A stretch of DNA of 64,000 bases from Pratylenchus scribneri (taxonomy: Eukaryota > Nematoda > Chromadorea > Rhabditida > Pratylenchidae): positions 682,001-746,000 of the forward strand of contig JAQSEB010000099.1 of NCBI GenBank assembly GCA_030063045.1, given 5' to 3'. The position numbers were made by a program, and so were the translations under genes. Positions within the stretch are counted from its first letter, which is position 1, and the number at the start of each line of letters is the position of its first letter. Below, piece by piece: positions 34,540-45,502 of this stretch. The notes under the pieces are model-generated. The model worked only from the letters and a program-made list of their open reading frames with translations, made no database searches and had not been told where the DNA came from.

Positions 34540-37500
34540 TTACATTGTGAGTTGATCCATTTGACGCTTCAGTGCCATCAATGTGTCCATTTCATGTTGG
34601 ATTGCGCTCAATTCGGCATCCTCATCATTGCGATTTTCGTTGCTTTGCTCATTCTCAACAGCAATCACAAAACCATCGATGGGCCGTTTGGGCGAATTTC
34701 CGGAAGTTGCAGTCTGCAAAATTTTGTATAAATTATTTATAAAAATAGAAAATAAAATTTTAAATGTAAATTCTTAAAATAACTAAAAAAATTTTAATTC
34801 CGGATAATTTACATTTTACTAATTTAATTTTTTTCCCGAATCATTTCCAAACCTCATATTCCTCCTCATCCGGACTGGTACTGGTATTCTCTGCCATAGT
34901 TGCTGCCGAAATTTTGCGTCCGCCCAAACCATCCAATTCCTCTTTCCCATGGCGTTTCTTCTCTTCCTTTTTGTGGTTGGCAATTGCATCGGCCAACGTG
35001 TAAACGGCAATATTTGTTTCCTTTTTCTCGGCCAATTTGATGATGGCAGCCGGTTGTTGTTTGGATGAAGGTTGGATTTGGATGAGAGTTGTTGGTTTTG
35101 GCGGTGGAGGTTTAATTTTGATGAGTGATGGCTGCGGTTGAGATTGTTTGGAAGAAGAGGTCGATGATTTGCGGCTCTTCTTTTTGCTCTTTTTCGGCGG
35201 CGGAATTGAACTGCTGCACGTGGACTCATTCATCAAGCCACCACCACCAAAGCTGCTGACTTGTGATGCCGAAATATGGAAACTGTTGCTCAATGGACTG
35301 ATGTTGTCGCTCGCAAATGAAGATGGATAGGAGTACTGAAAATAAATTATTTAAAAATATTTTTTAAATTAATATAGGAAATTGGCTAGTTGCGGAATAA
35401 GCTAAATGCTGGCTTAGCTAATTTTGGTAATCCAAAAAAAACTTGAGAATAGGCTCTTTCGATTCGGCATCGATTTGGTCTATGAAATTTCAATTCGAAA
35501 ACGGTTTGAACAATTATCGAAAAACTAAACAGTTGTTTAAACCCAATTCGGTTTAGGTTTACTAACTTTTGCCTAAGCCTTATTGCAGGTGATGTGATTG
35601 GATATTTTGGATTCATTCGACTCAGCATGGTCGATTTAGTCTATGAAAAAAAATTTAAATTTTAGACTGGTTTAGGCAAGGTTTAAAAAGTTGAACAATT
35701 GTTTAAACCAAAACCGGTTTTGGTTTACTAACTTTTGACTATGCTTTATTTCATTTCGGGTCTGAAATTGAAATTTCATAGATTAAATCGGCCAAGCCGA
35801 GAAGATTGAGCCTGTACACAAGTCTTTAGGAAGGATGCCGATATTTTAAAAATTAGCTAAACCAGCATCTAGTTAAATTCCCTAATTAAGTATGAAATTA
35901 GCCGTAGATTTTATTAATTGCCAAAAAATAACCTGTTGGCCCCACTGATCATCCAACGCAGAAAAATTCGGTGGTTGGCCCCATTGCCGCATCTCACGTT
36001 CAATTTCTCGTTCATCCTCCTCATCGGCCTGGTAGAAAAGTCCGGTGTTTTGTGCTCCCGTTGGCTGCTGTTTCTTTCGCAGCCATTCATCCATATCCAT
36101 CCCACCGAATTCACGAGCCAGCTCTTCCACTTTGTCGTTTTCCTTGGATTCCTTTGCGCCGTTTCGACGCAAACGTGAGGCTCGTTTTGTGGTGGCATTG
36201 GCCCCGGTGGCTGGAGGAATCGCATCGGGCACTGCCTGCTTTTTCTTCTGGACAATGCTCAGCTCAGTTTGGCCAATCAGTGCGCTGTTCTGTTCGCAAT
36301 AGGTGATCAATCTGAAAGGAAAATTCAATTTTAGGGTAAATTTTTAAAATATAAAATTTAATTTAGTTCAAAAATATTTAATTTTTTTATTTAAATATTT
36401 AATTAATTTTATTATTCCAAAAATAGTAGGATATTAAACCGTTTAAACCGGTTTTCGTTTAATTTTAATTCAAAAATATTTTATTGTTTTTAATAATTTC
36501 AAAAAATGGGGATCAGCTTCGGGAATTTGTGTTTTCAATCTTGGGGCGGCCGTTTAAACACACAAACGTACACAAATTGAGGTAAAGACAGCCCTCAAAT
36601 TTGTGCTAACCGCTCAAATTCAGCGAATGGATTTGTTTTCATCATTTCCCCAATGAATTTTTAATATTTTATCCGAAGAGGAATTGAGCCAGCGACTAGT
36701 GGTTTTTGGATATGGTTGCTTTACCAATTTGACTAAACATTTTTATGAGGGTGTTTTTTAATTGAATTGGATTAATTTGACCTTCTTTAAGCTTTTATTT
36801 ATATTTAATTTTTTAAATATTTTATTTATTTAAAAATTTAATTATATAGAAAACAACTAACTCTTCCCAGCCTTTGATCCGTCGCATATTGTAGCTGCTG
36901 CCCACCACAATCAGCAATTCCTTTGGTCGAGTCACGGCGGTGTTGAAACGCTAAAATTAGTATTATTTAATTACAATTTTGAAAAATGGAAAACCTTTTC
37001 GCTATCCAAAAATCCAATTCCAGTGGAGCGAACAGTGGAAATAATGATCACCCGGCGCTCTGTGCCCTGGAACCGCTCAACCGAATCGATCAGAATTTCC
37101 GGATAATGTTGGGCGCATCGAAGGCGAAGTTGTTTCACCTTTAAATTGGAATTTTTGTAGAATTTAAATTAATTTATTAGAAAAATAAGAGTAACCATTT
37201 TTTGCATTAAAAGTAGTTTTTGACTTCTAAAAAATCAGAAACCAGTTTTGGACAGTACAAACCTTATACCAATTTGAATCTCATCAAAACGCGTCTTTTG
37301 ACATTAAAATTTCTTAGTTTAAATCAAAACTGGGAGAGTTGAAATGCTTAAACCATATTCTCTATTTTTGGTTTTAAACCACTTTAATTTTAGGCCAAAA
37401 CCTGACATTTTATATACCATTTAATGCATATCGATGTAATCATCTACAAATTAGTATAAAGTTTGTATGGTCTAAAACCGGTTACTTATTAGGTCAAAAA

Positions 37501-40500
37501 ACTACTTTTGATGCAAAATAATATCCAAAAATAATTAAATTAATAATTAAGAAAAATTAACCTGGTAGCGGTATGGAGTAATTATTCCGATTTGTTCGGG
37601 CTCAACTTTGGCTCTTTTGATCAATGCCTTCACATATTGATAGACAATATCCACTTCCGCTTTATTCTCAAAGGAAAAGCCATTTTCATCACTTTCTTCC
37701 ATTTCCTCGACTGAATGCCATAAAAGTGGGAAATCCTGAACAAATAAAAATTATTAAAATTTAGTTTAATTTATGCAAAAATGTGGCCAAATTGCTGAGC
37801 AAATAAATTTTTGACGTTTACGAAAAATTTGCGATTTAATTTGGCTTTTTTAATTAAATTTTTATTTATGCCGATTTTACAGCAAAATTCCTTTTTAAAA
37901 TGGAATTTTACTAAGATTTACGGCAAATCAAAATGCTAATTTATTAGCTACTTAATTTTATTGTGAATAGTTCATATAATTGGTGGAATTTTACTAAAAA
38001 CCCGTTCAAAACGAAGTTTACTTGGAATTTCCATGATTCTCAATGTTTTTTTTTTGGAAATATAATCATTTATTGCCCATTTTAAATTATATTAATATCA
38101 TTGAGCCCGTATAAACAGAATTTTCCAAGGAGAGGGCCAATTTGAAAAATTTCCATTATAAGAAGAAAAAAGAAAAAATTTTCAACGGGGGAGGGAAATT
38201 TAGCCGACATGGGTCCATAGCGAAAATTTTTTTACTTTTTGGGGGCCATTGGTCCCAACTCCCAAAGGATGGGGCCATGGCCCTCCTGACCCCTGTGGAA
38301 CCTGGATATGGTTTGCATTGGATAGCTAAGAGTACGGCCTTTAATTTGATATTAAAATCATCCAAATTGGTTTAAGCCTTTTAGAAAGTTATTTTAATTG
38401 GCGACAATTTGGGATCAGTTCCCCAAACCTAATTTATTAAAATTTCAAAAAAAAAATGAGCCAACCTTTTTGGGCAAATTGCTCCACTGACAAAGGGTGT
38501 TTTTCTCGCCAATTGGAGCACTGGAACGAAGTTTTCCGCCATAATAAAGCCGAGAAGGTATATCGATCAGTGTCGGATGCGAGCGGTAGTTCTCTTCGAG
38601 CATTGTGGTCACACGTCTATAATAAATTGGAATTAGTAATGAAATTTGGGCTGGGGACAAACTTGTCAAAATGGAAAACATTTCGATCCTTTTCATGGCC
38701 AATCAAACGTTCAATCAGGGAGCCGGCTAAAAATTAGTGTGAAAAAATTATTTGATATTTGGTTAGAAGTTTAGAAAAATAATTTAAAATTTAAATTATT
38801 ATAATAAATATTAAATAGGGTGCGATTTTTTAAGTCGCAAAAATCGCAAAATAGTTTTTTTTGGAAAATTTGTCCTAATTGTAAGTTTAAAAACCTCAAA
38901 ATAGGTTTTTTTACCTTTATTGCATTTTTTCGATGAAATTTTCCTTCAAAAAAGTGCCAGAATGGGTAAAAAATAGGTCAAAAATTTTGCCATTAAAGTG
39001 AAATAAATGTTCAAAAACGCTATTTTTGTGCTTTTCTCATCATAAAATTGGTCAAAATCAAAAAATCCGCTCCCTAATAATAAATATTTTTGTTTTTTGT
39101 CTATTTTAATGAAAAATTCAATTTTCTCAAAAAATTTATTAATTTAATCCAATTTTACTTACGTTTTGCCACTCGTTTCAACATATCGCATATTTGAACT
39201 GGGCCCAACTGTTTTGGATCGCCGGCCAAAATGACATGTGTTCCCTTGAATGTGCCACCATTTGTGGGGCCACGGCGAAGAGCGGATTCGGAATGAGGTT
39301 CGGTGAGTCCAATAATTGGAATGAGCGTTTCCAGTTCATCCGCTTGACCGGCCTCGTCGATGATAATGTGCGTGAAACAATTCTCGAGGCCACCGTCGAT
39401 CTGAAAAGAAAATGGAATTAATTTAATTGTGAAAAAAATGGAAATTTATTTAAATGTTTTTTCGGCAAATAAAGTAAAAAATGTTTTAATTTTCGATCAA
39501 AATTATTCAATAAAGTTTAATTTGGACATTCGAAATTTCGGTTTTATAAATTATATTGGACATTAAACCAGCCGGTTTTGAGACCGTTCCGGTTTAAAAC
39601 CCGATGTCACGGTTTTCAAAAAAAAAAGTCGGTTTCTCCTAGCGTGGGCCGTGGCCCGTGGGGTAATCCGGTTCTAGGTTTCTCAAAAATGTCGATTTTC
39701 GGTTTTTAAAAGTTCAATTTTCTCAAACTGAAACCGATTTTGTACTCCACTGTCCTGTTTTGTTTTTAAATTTTTTAAAATTTTTTTGTGATCAAACCAA
39801 ATATGTTGACGTATTCAGCGTGCAAACAACCACCCTCTTTTTGAGCAATTCATCAATGGGTGGTATTCCGAATTTTTCAGCGCCATCTTCGGCTTTGCTG
39901 AAAAAATTAGAAAATTAGCAAAATAATTTTAAAATGAACCAACCAAATGCAACAAACGCCCGAATCCAGCAAATGTTCATTTTGGGTGCGCACTTTTTTG
40001 GAGAATGAGAAAATGCGAAGCAGCTGGTCCACTTGGAATGCGCCGGTGTCCAAAAGTTCAAGCATGAAATTGTCGCTAAAATTTTTTCGGGTAAAGACAA
40101 TTTTTGGTTGATTGGCAAAAAATAGTCTTTTTTTTACTCAAATTTATACCAAAATTGTTCAGTCAAAAGCAGGCCCTTAGCTAGTGGACATAGGGGGTGG
40201 GGGCATTTCCTCTTCGAAAAAGTAGACCCTATTGGTCAAAATTTTGCCCTGCTGGGCAATTTGGCGAAATTAAGCCTATTTCGAAATTTTTTGCAATGTC
40301 CCATCCCAAACTTTTTTTTTTCTGGTTACGGGCCTGCTCAGACCTCAGAGGATCGATTTAATTACAAAAAATGGTAAAAATTTGCTTCATTATTGTTCAA
40401 AAATATTTAAAAATAAAACAAACGCTGCTGTGTTGGATGGAGTGCAAACGAGTATGCGTTTCTCCGGTTGGCTTGGTTCGGCAAGGAGAAGGAGACGAAT

Positions 40501-43031
40501 TGCTTCGACCAATGTGACCGTTTTGCCGGTGCCCTGGAAATAACAAATTTAACTGGATTTCTTTATAAATTGTTACCGGTGGCCCAAACAGAATATATGG
40601 ACACGGCCCGTGGAGTCCGGAAACAATTGTGTGAATGGCCCGCTTTTGGTTCTCGTTGAAATGACGGCGATGGGAAAATGCTGTTTCGGCCAGAAATTTT
40701 TCCTCGCATTTGTTGTAATTTCGTACGGATGGCTGAAAATAAAAATTTTTTCTTCAATTTGTCCGTTTTTAGGAAAGAAATTCTTTTAATTAAATAATTT
40801 ATGGGAGTAGACTATTAATTTACTTACCTAAATTTTTTGTATTTTTTGAGGCTATATACTTGGCCAAATCAGACTTTTTTTAAGATTCCCTAGATCTTAG
40901 CCCCTAATTCCATGCCTGCCCTAAACCTAACCTTGGTGTGAGTCCTAATACATAGTTATGGCCAAGTTATATGGCCACAAAAATATAATATTTCTGACGC
41001 GAAAGAATTTGGGTAAATTAATTCTTTTTTTGGATAAATTAATATTTTCTCATAATTTATTCCATTTATTTGAGTAAACCAAATTCGAAAATGCCCAAAA
41101 ATTTGAAACGAACCAATTTCGTGATGAGCGAATCACGCATTTCCGGAAACAGGAATTCGCCATAACCACACTGATTATGAATCCATTCCAGCGTTCGACA
41201 ACGCGAATGATAGACCATTGCGTTGGGCATGATGATAATATCATATTCCTGGAATTAAATTAAATGCTTTTGAATTTATTCGGAATTGAATTGATGAACC
41301 TGATCTTCATACGGCAAATCGTCGGATGTGAATTCCACCAATATTGTTGGATCAGAGAAGTCCGGATCGATGTAATAGACTTTTGCTTGCTGAAAATTAT
41401 ACAAAAATGAGAATATGTAATCAAAATAGTAATTTTTGGGCCTAATTTGTCGTGGCCAGCTTGCAGGCCCGGCGCCAGGATTTTTTAATGGGGGGGGGGG
41501 GGGGGGAGGAAGGTCCCTCGACACTTTTTTTTTCACCTCTTTTTTCTAATTTTCTCCACTTTTTCCTTTTTTTTCACAGTTTCGGGGGGGGGGGGGAAGA
41601 GGTGATCCCGGGTCCCAAGTTTCCCCCACCTGGTCCTGGTCCCGTGCCTACTAGCTAGTTTCCGACCCACTTATCAAAATTTATAACATCTCATGACTAA
41701 ATAAAGCAGTTTTTATCCAATGTTCAATCCAAATTAAAAAGCAAACTCTGAACTATCTAATGATTTCATTTTTATTTAAATTGATTTATAATTGGCGGAG
41801 TTATGCCCAAAAAACCAGTTACCGATAATCCCTATCCCTAGTGGATAGTGGTCGTTCAAATGGTTTTTTGGGCATAACTTCATCAATTTTGAACCAATTG
41901 AAATAAAATTAATATCTTTGGATAGCCAAAAGTCTGATGAGCTTTAATTTGATATCAAAATCTAAAATGGTTCGGTTCTTGATGAGTTATTATAAATTGC
42001 CAAGTTGAGTCGGCGACTTCCTCGAATTTTTTAGCTAATAAAGTAAACCAAATAACGAACCGTGATGAAACTGTCCTTTTCTCTGCGTCTTGCTTCTTCA
42101 TAGCCGAAAGTGTCGTAGAACATTTGTTGTCGAATTTCCAGCTTGGCCGATTCCATCATATCCGGCGATTCAATGAATTTGCGGTCAACTCGAACTTTGT
42201 ACCGTGGAAGCTCCGAAGAGGTATAAATGGGCTCGAATCGGCAGTTTTGGCAAGCATTTTCCTCGGCAAGAAGCTGAAAAATAAGTAGCAATTTGTTTTT
42301 GATAATTAAAATTAACTTTCTTACATTTGCATAGGCCCATGAGAGTCGATTGTAGTGGTCGAATTTGTCGACAAACTCCGTGATGTCCACCGGTCGTTTC
42401 TGGAGGTCCCGCAGAATTATCTGGAATTAAAAATTAATTAAAATTTCATATATCTAAGGAAAACCTGTCCATCCATTTTCATCTTGCCATTCTCCAAATC
42501 ATCAAAGCGCATTTTGGACCGGATCATGTTCATGTAAATGGGCGGCGTTGGATAATGCCTGGGTGGATTCACAATGACCAGTCCGCCTGGGAAACTAAAG
42601 AAGAGTTTAGTGTTTATTATTAGGAATTTATGTTTTAATTCATGGATCCTTAAGTTTAGTCCCCAAGACTGGGCTATCCAACAAAAACCTTATTAGATTT
42701 AGTTCCTTAGTTTGAGTTATTGAAGAAAAACTTTATATTTTCTCAAGTCTTAAGTTGTTCAACAAAAACCTTAAGTTTTATTTCCGTTTCGGTCATTGTA
42801 CAAAAACATTATTTGGTTGGTTCATGTCATGGGTTTGATTATTGAACAAAAACCTCAAGTTTTATCATATCGAAGTATTAATTTGTTCATCACTTTTTAC
42901 ATATAATTTTAGAATTTAAAGCATAGGACTAATAAGCCTTAAAAAATTAATCAAGTAAAATTCAAAACAAACCTTTTCATCAACGGGTCCTTTTTGCCCA
43001 AGTTTTTGTTGTTTTGTTTATTGGTTTTCAT
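34540..43031 (-). CDS. MOV10-family superfamily-1 RNA helicase
   Basis: Nineteen exons close in frame (1038 residues): 42973-43031, 42465-42594, 42325-42420, 42061-42273, 41300-41389, 41114-41248, 40577-40732, 40424-40533, 39944-40075, 39798-39897, 39163-39400, 38663-38726, 38466-38616, 37562-37735, 36995-37138, 36862-36950, 35933-36311, 34853-35335, 34540-34713. Helicase motifs in order: Walker A FGPP/GTGKT across an exon junction (~residue 293), VCTPSNTAA, DEAGQADELETLI (~422), ILAGDPKQLGPV, EENYRSHPTLIDIP and LYYGGKL, GIITPYRYQ, SVERFQGTERRVIIISTVRS, FNTAVTRPKELLIVVG. The DEAGQ and YRSHPTLIDIP wording is MOV10/Armitage-like rather than UPF1. MOV10 homologues act in RNA silencing; C. elegans ERI-6/7 belongs here. 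The N-terminal part is short, and ~345 C-terminal residues are disordered, Lys/Ser/Pro/Gln-rich. Confidence 0.9.
35380..35880. mobile_element. Family-A MITE in a helicase intron
   Basis: It begins near GGCTAGTTGCGGAATAAG and ends near CTTAGGAAGGATGCC..AGCTAAACC, with GGTCTATGAAATTTCAATT on the left and AATTGAAATTTCATAGATT on the right. A partial extra left arm sits at 35612-35665. It occupies most of a 597-bp intron. Confidence 0.7.
37190..37520. mobile_element. Family-C inverted-repeat element in a helicase intron
   Basis: AAAAGTAGTTTTTGACTTCT at 37208 is mirrored by AAAAAACTACTTTTGATGCA near 37497. The same CATTTAATGC and GACATTTTATATACC blocks occur as at 10560-10640, in the opposite orientation. 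Confidence 0.65.
40843..40990. mobile_element. Small inverted-repeat element with TTGGCCA ends
   Basis: GAGGCTATATACTTGGCCA near 40850 and TGGCCAAGTTATATGGCCAC near 40963 are inverted repeats around about 110 bp. A single end lies near 18800. Similar GGCCATAA wording occurs in the 52048-53234 foldback and in the Helitron. Confidence 0.5.
41485..41650. repeat. GC-rich repeat with two poly-G runs
   Basis: GGCCCGGCGCCAGGATTTTT is followed by 17 G (41490-41506); a second run of 13 G is at 41584-41596. The sequence then reads GGTCCTGGTCCCGTGCCTAC. It resembles the fragment in the LYAR intron. It is in a helicase intron, so it is not coding. Confidence 0.5.
41745..42012. mobile_element. Family-B-related hairpin element
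   Basis: GGCGGAGTTATGCCCAAAAAACC at 41794 is inverted as GGTTTTTTGGGCATAACTTC at 41859, and the right side continues TTTGGATAGCCAAAAGTCTG and TTCTTGATGAGTTATT. Shorter right halves of the same family are at about 10185-10285 and 38315-38400. Confidence 0.55.
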
Positions 43032-43372
43032 GATTTGTTTGATGTTGTTGATTTTGATAATTTTACGAATAATTTCTCTCATATAAAATAAACCTTTCCC
43101 TGAATAAAAAATCTGTTGTATTAATTTATTTTTTTATCTTTTAATGATAAATGCTTTTGATTTGATCTGTGTGATTTTGTTATTATGACTATTATGGCAA
43201 TATTGCTGTCTGCTGTGCTCTTAATTAATTATTGTGGTAAGCGAAAACGATCACAAGTTGATCAAAAAATGATGCGCACCGCACTTGCGCTTGTGAATTG
43301 AAAAAAAATGAATTCGCAAATGAATCTCGCTGCTTGCTCTTTGCTCTTATCTTTTTGTTTTTGATGTGTGTG

Positions 43373-43829
43373 CATGGTGCGGAAAATCGTCAAATTTGAC
43401 GAAACCGTCAAAATGGAAATTGTAGTCACTACAAGTCACAATTTTTGACGATTTTTTGACGGTCGTCAAAAAAATCGTCAAAATATAAAAAGTCATCGTT
43501 TGGCAATTTTAACATTCTATTTTTCTTTCTTTTTGCCCCTCGCTGCTGTCCCCTTTGACGACTACAAATCCATCAAATTTTTTATCCGCCGCCCAGTTTG
43601 TGTCCAGTTTCTAGTCGGCCGCCATCCCAATTTGTGCTCAATCAAAGAGCCAGGCAGTGAGGGGCAAAAAGAAAGAAAAATAGAATGTTAAAATAATGCC
43701 AAACGATGACTTTTTATATTTTGACGATTTTTTTGACGACCGTCAAAAAATCGTCAAAAATTGTGACTTGTAGTGACTACAATTTCCATTTTGACGGTTT
43801 CGTCAAATTTGACGATTTTCCGCACCATG
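43373..43829. mobile_element. Foldback MITE with CATGGTGCGGAAAATCG ends
   Basis: The arms (about 43373-43550 and 43650-43829) are near-perfect inverted copies carrying GTCAAATTTGACGAAACCGT repeats. TGTGTGTG flanks both ends (43365-43372, 43830-43837), consistent with an 8-bp target duplication but within a low-complexity sequence. It is between the helicase start and the next gene. Confidence 0.85.
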
Positions 43830-43948
43830 TGTGTGTGATGTCTGATGCTGATGCGAATGCGATCTGCGATGTGAGCGATCGATCGATAAATGGAAATCGT
43901 TTTAAAAAATAAACTTTTATTTGGTTTAATTTATTCAGTATACTGTAA

Positions 43949-44258
43949 CCCTGGAATCACAATGTGCGGGAAAACGCGGCGATTTTTGTTACCTTCTATT
44001 GCCATTCTCTCCAAAGTTATGTACTGATTATGTATCTATCGCAGCGGGTTCCATAAAAACGCAGTGTTTTGTAGAGAAAAAGAGCAGTTCTAACGGGGAA
44101 GTAGAAGGGGGAGTAGAACTGCTCTTTTTCTCTATAAAACACTGCGTTTTTATGGAACCCGCTGCGATAGATACATAATCAGTACATAACATTGGAGAGA
44201 ATGGCGATAGAAGGTAACAAAAATCGCCGCGTTTTCCCGCTCCATTGTGATTCCAGGG
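43949..44258. mobile_element. MITE with CCCTGGAATCACA ends and TAA duplication
   Basis: The arms 43949-44085 and 44122-44258 are almost perfect inverted copies with a ~35-bp spacer. The ends CCCTGGAATCACAATG and CATTGTGATTCCAGGG are bounded by TAA on both sides (43946-43948 and 44259-44261). A TAA/TTA-type 3-bp duplication is typical of PIF/Harbinger elements. Confidence 0.85.
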
Positions 44259-44414
44259 TAATAAAAATTTTAAAAAATGCTTTTTTTAAAGTAAACCCTA
44301 TTCTACTTTTTGTTTTTTTTTTTTGCATTTATATTAAAAACTTGTATATTAATTAAAAATTCTAATTGAATTACAACTAAACCACCTTCCACTTCTCAAT
44401 TTTACTTTGTTTTG

Positions 44415-44620
44415 CTAGATAGATGATTGATGGAATCTCGATTGAACATCGGAAATGGCCTTGGCCATTTTTACCACGTCGTCACAGGTCACAGCACCTC
44501 CTTTTCGCCTATATTAATTTCTTTACAAAAAATTGCAAAAAGTTCCGCGAGGCAAAATAAAATGGTCAATCAAAGATAAAAGAACCACATAAATTTCCGA
44601 TCCATTTTGCTCCTCAAATT
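44415..44620 (-). CDS. Unidentified gene, last two exons
   Basis: Exons 44527-44620 and 44415-44508 join in phase 2. They encode FEEQNGSEIYVVLLSLIDHF, then a Cys-containing segment, then RKGGAVTCDDVVKMAKAISD and the end RFHQSSI. Splice sites and balanced composition suggest a real gene, but no upstream exon could be linked and no family is recognised. A 92-codon frame at 44735-45013 (-) could belong to it, though its phase was not resolved. Confidence 0.35.
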
Positions 44621-45078
44621 CTGATTTAAATGCTGAATTTTACTTCAAAAAATTCTCTCCAAATATTAATAATTTCCCTCATGTTCGAATTAATTTCCAC
44701 AATGCCCATTAGAATTGTGGGTTTATTTTAAGATTTAATAAAGAATAATTAAATTGAACACAGCACAATGGAAAGGCAGATTGTACCAATTTTGGTCTTT
44801 CGCCTCTTCCAATTGAATTAGCCGACAAAATGATTGGCTCAAGTTCGAATGATGCTGGTCAATTTTTAGGCCAATTTGATGAAATCCAAGGCAACATGAT
44901 TTCGGTGAAACGAAGTTGGCAGCCGGTGGCATTGGGCATTGATCCAAGGCATCATCATGGATGTTAATTGTTGATGAATGATCAATTTTAATTGTTTTTA
45001 TTAATTTATTCATTAAAATTCATTAAATATAAATAACAATAAATTTTAATCACATTTATGGATAAGAAGGGTACTTGT

Positions 45079-45275
45079 TAGAGGCCGGCGCTGAGGAAAT
45101 CCGAATCCGCGGACCGGATTTTCGAACTCAAAAAACGTACGGATTTCGGACTACTGATCCGTATGGATTCGTATGGGTCCGGGCTGTTTGGATCCATACA
45201 AATTTGAAAATGTACGGATTTCGGATCTATCATCTATATAATCCGACGGATCCGGAATCCGCGCCGACCTCTTGT
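45079..45275. mobile_element. Short inverted-repeat element rich in ATCCG
   Basis: AGAGGCCGGCGC at the left and GCGCCGACCTCT at the right are inverted repeats. The interior has many TACGGATTTCGGA variants in both orientations. No clear target duplication. Confidence 0.5.
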
Positions 45276-45446
45276 ACTTATCGGTTATCCGCCCACAGAT
45301 TGTTTTCAAATGAATGGCTGATTAGGATTAGGGTTACGGTTACGTGAGATGATACACTTCTATAGATGACCTTAACCCTATACCGGATGACACATGGGTT
45401 ACCGTAACCATTCCTATGTTGACCCAAAAAATCTGGACAAGTACCA
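45276..45446. mobile_element. TGTACTTATCGGTTATCCG element, relative of 495-720
   Basis: It begins TGTACTTATCGGTTATCCG and ends GGACAAGTACC. It contains GATTAGGATTAGGGTTACGG and CCCTATACCGGATGACAC, the complement of the core at 580-640. A lone left end lies at 21326. Confidence 0.45.
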
Positions 45447-45502
45447 GAATAAATTTGTATTTTTATGCTTCGAAATAATTCAATTAAAATAATGAATTTC
45501 CT

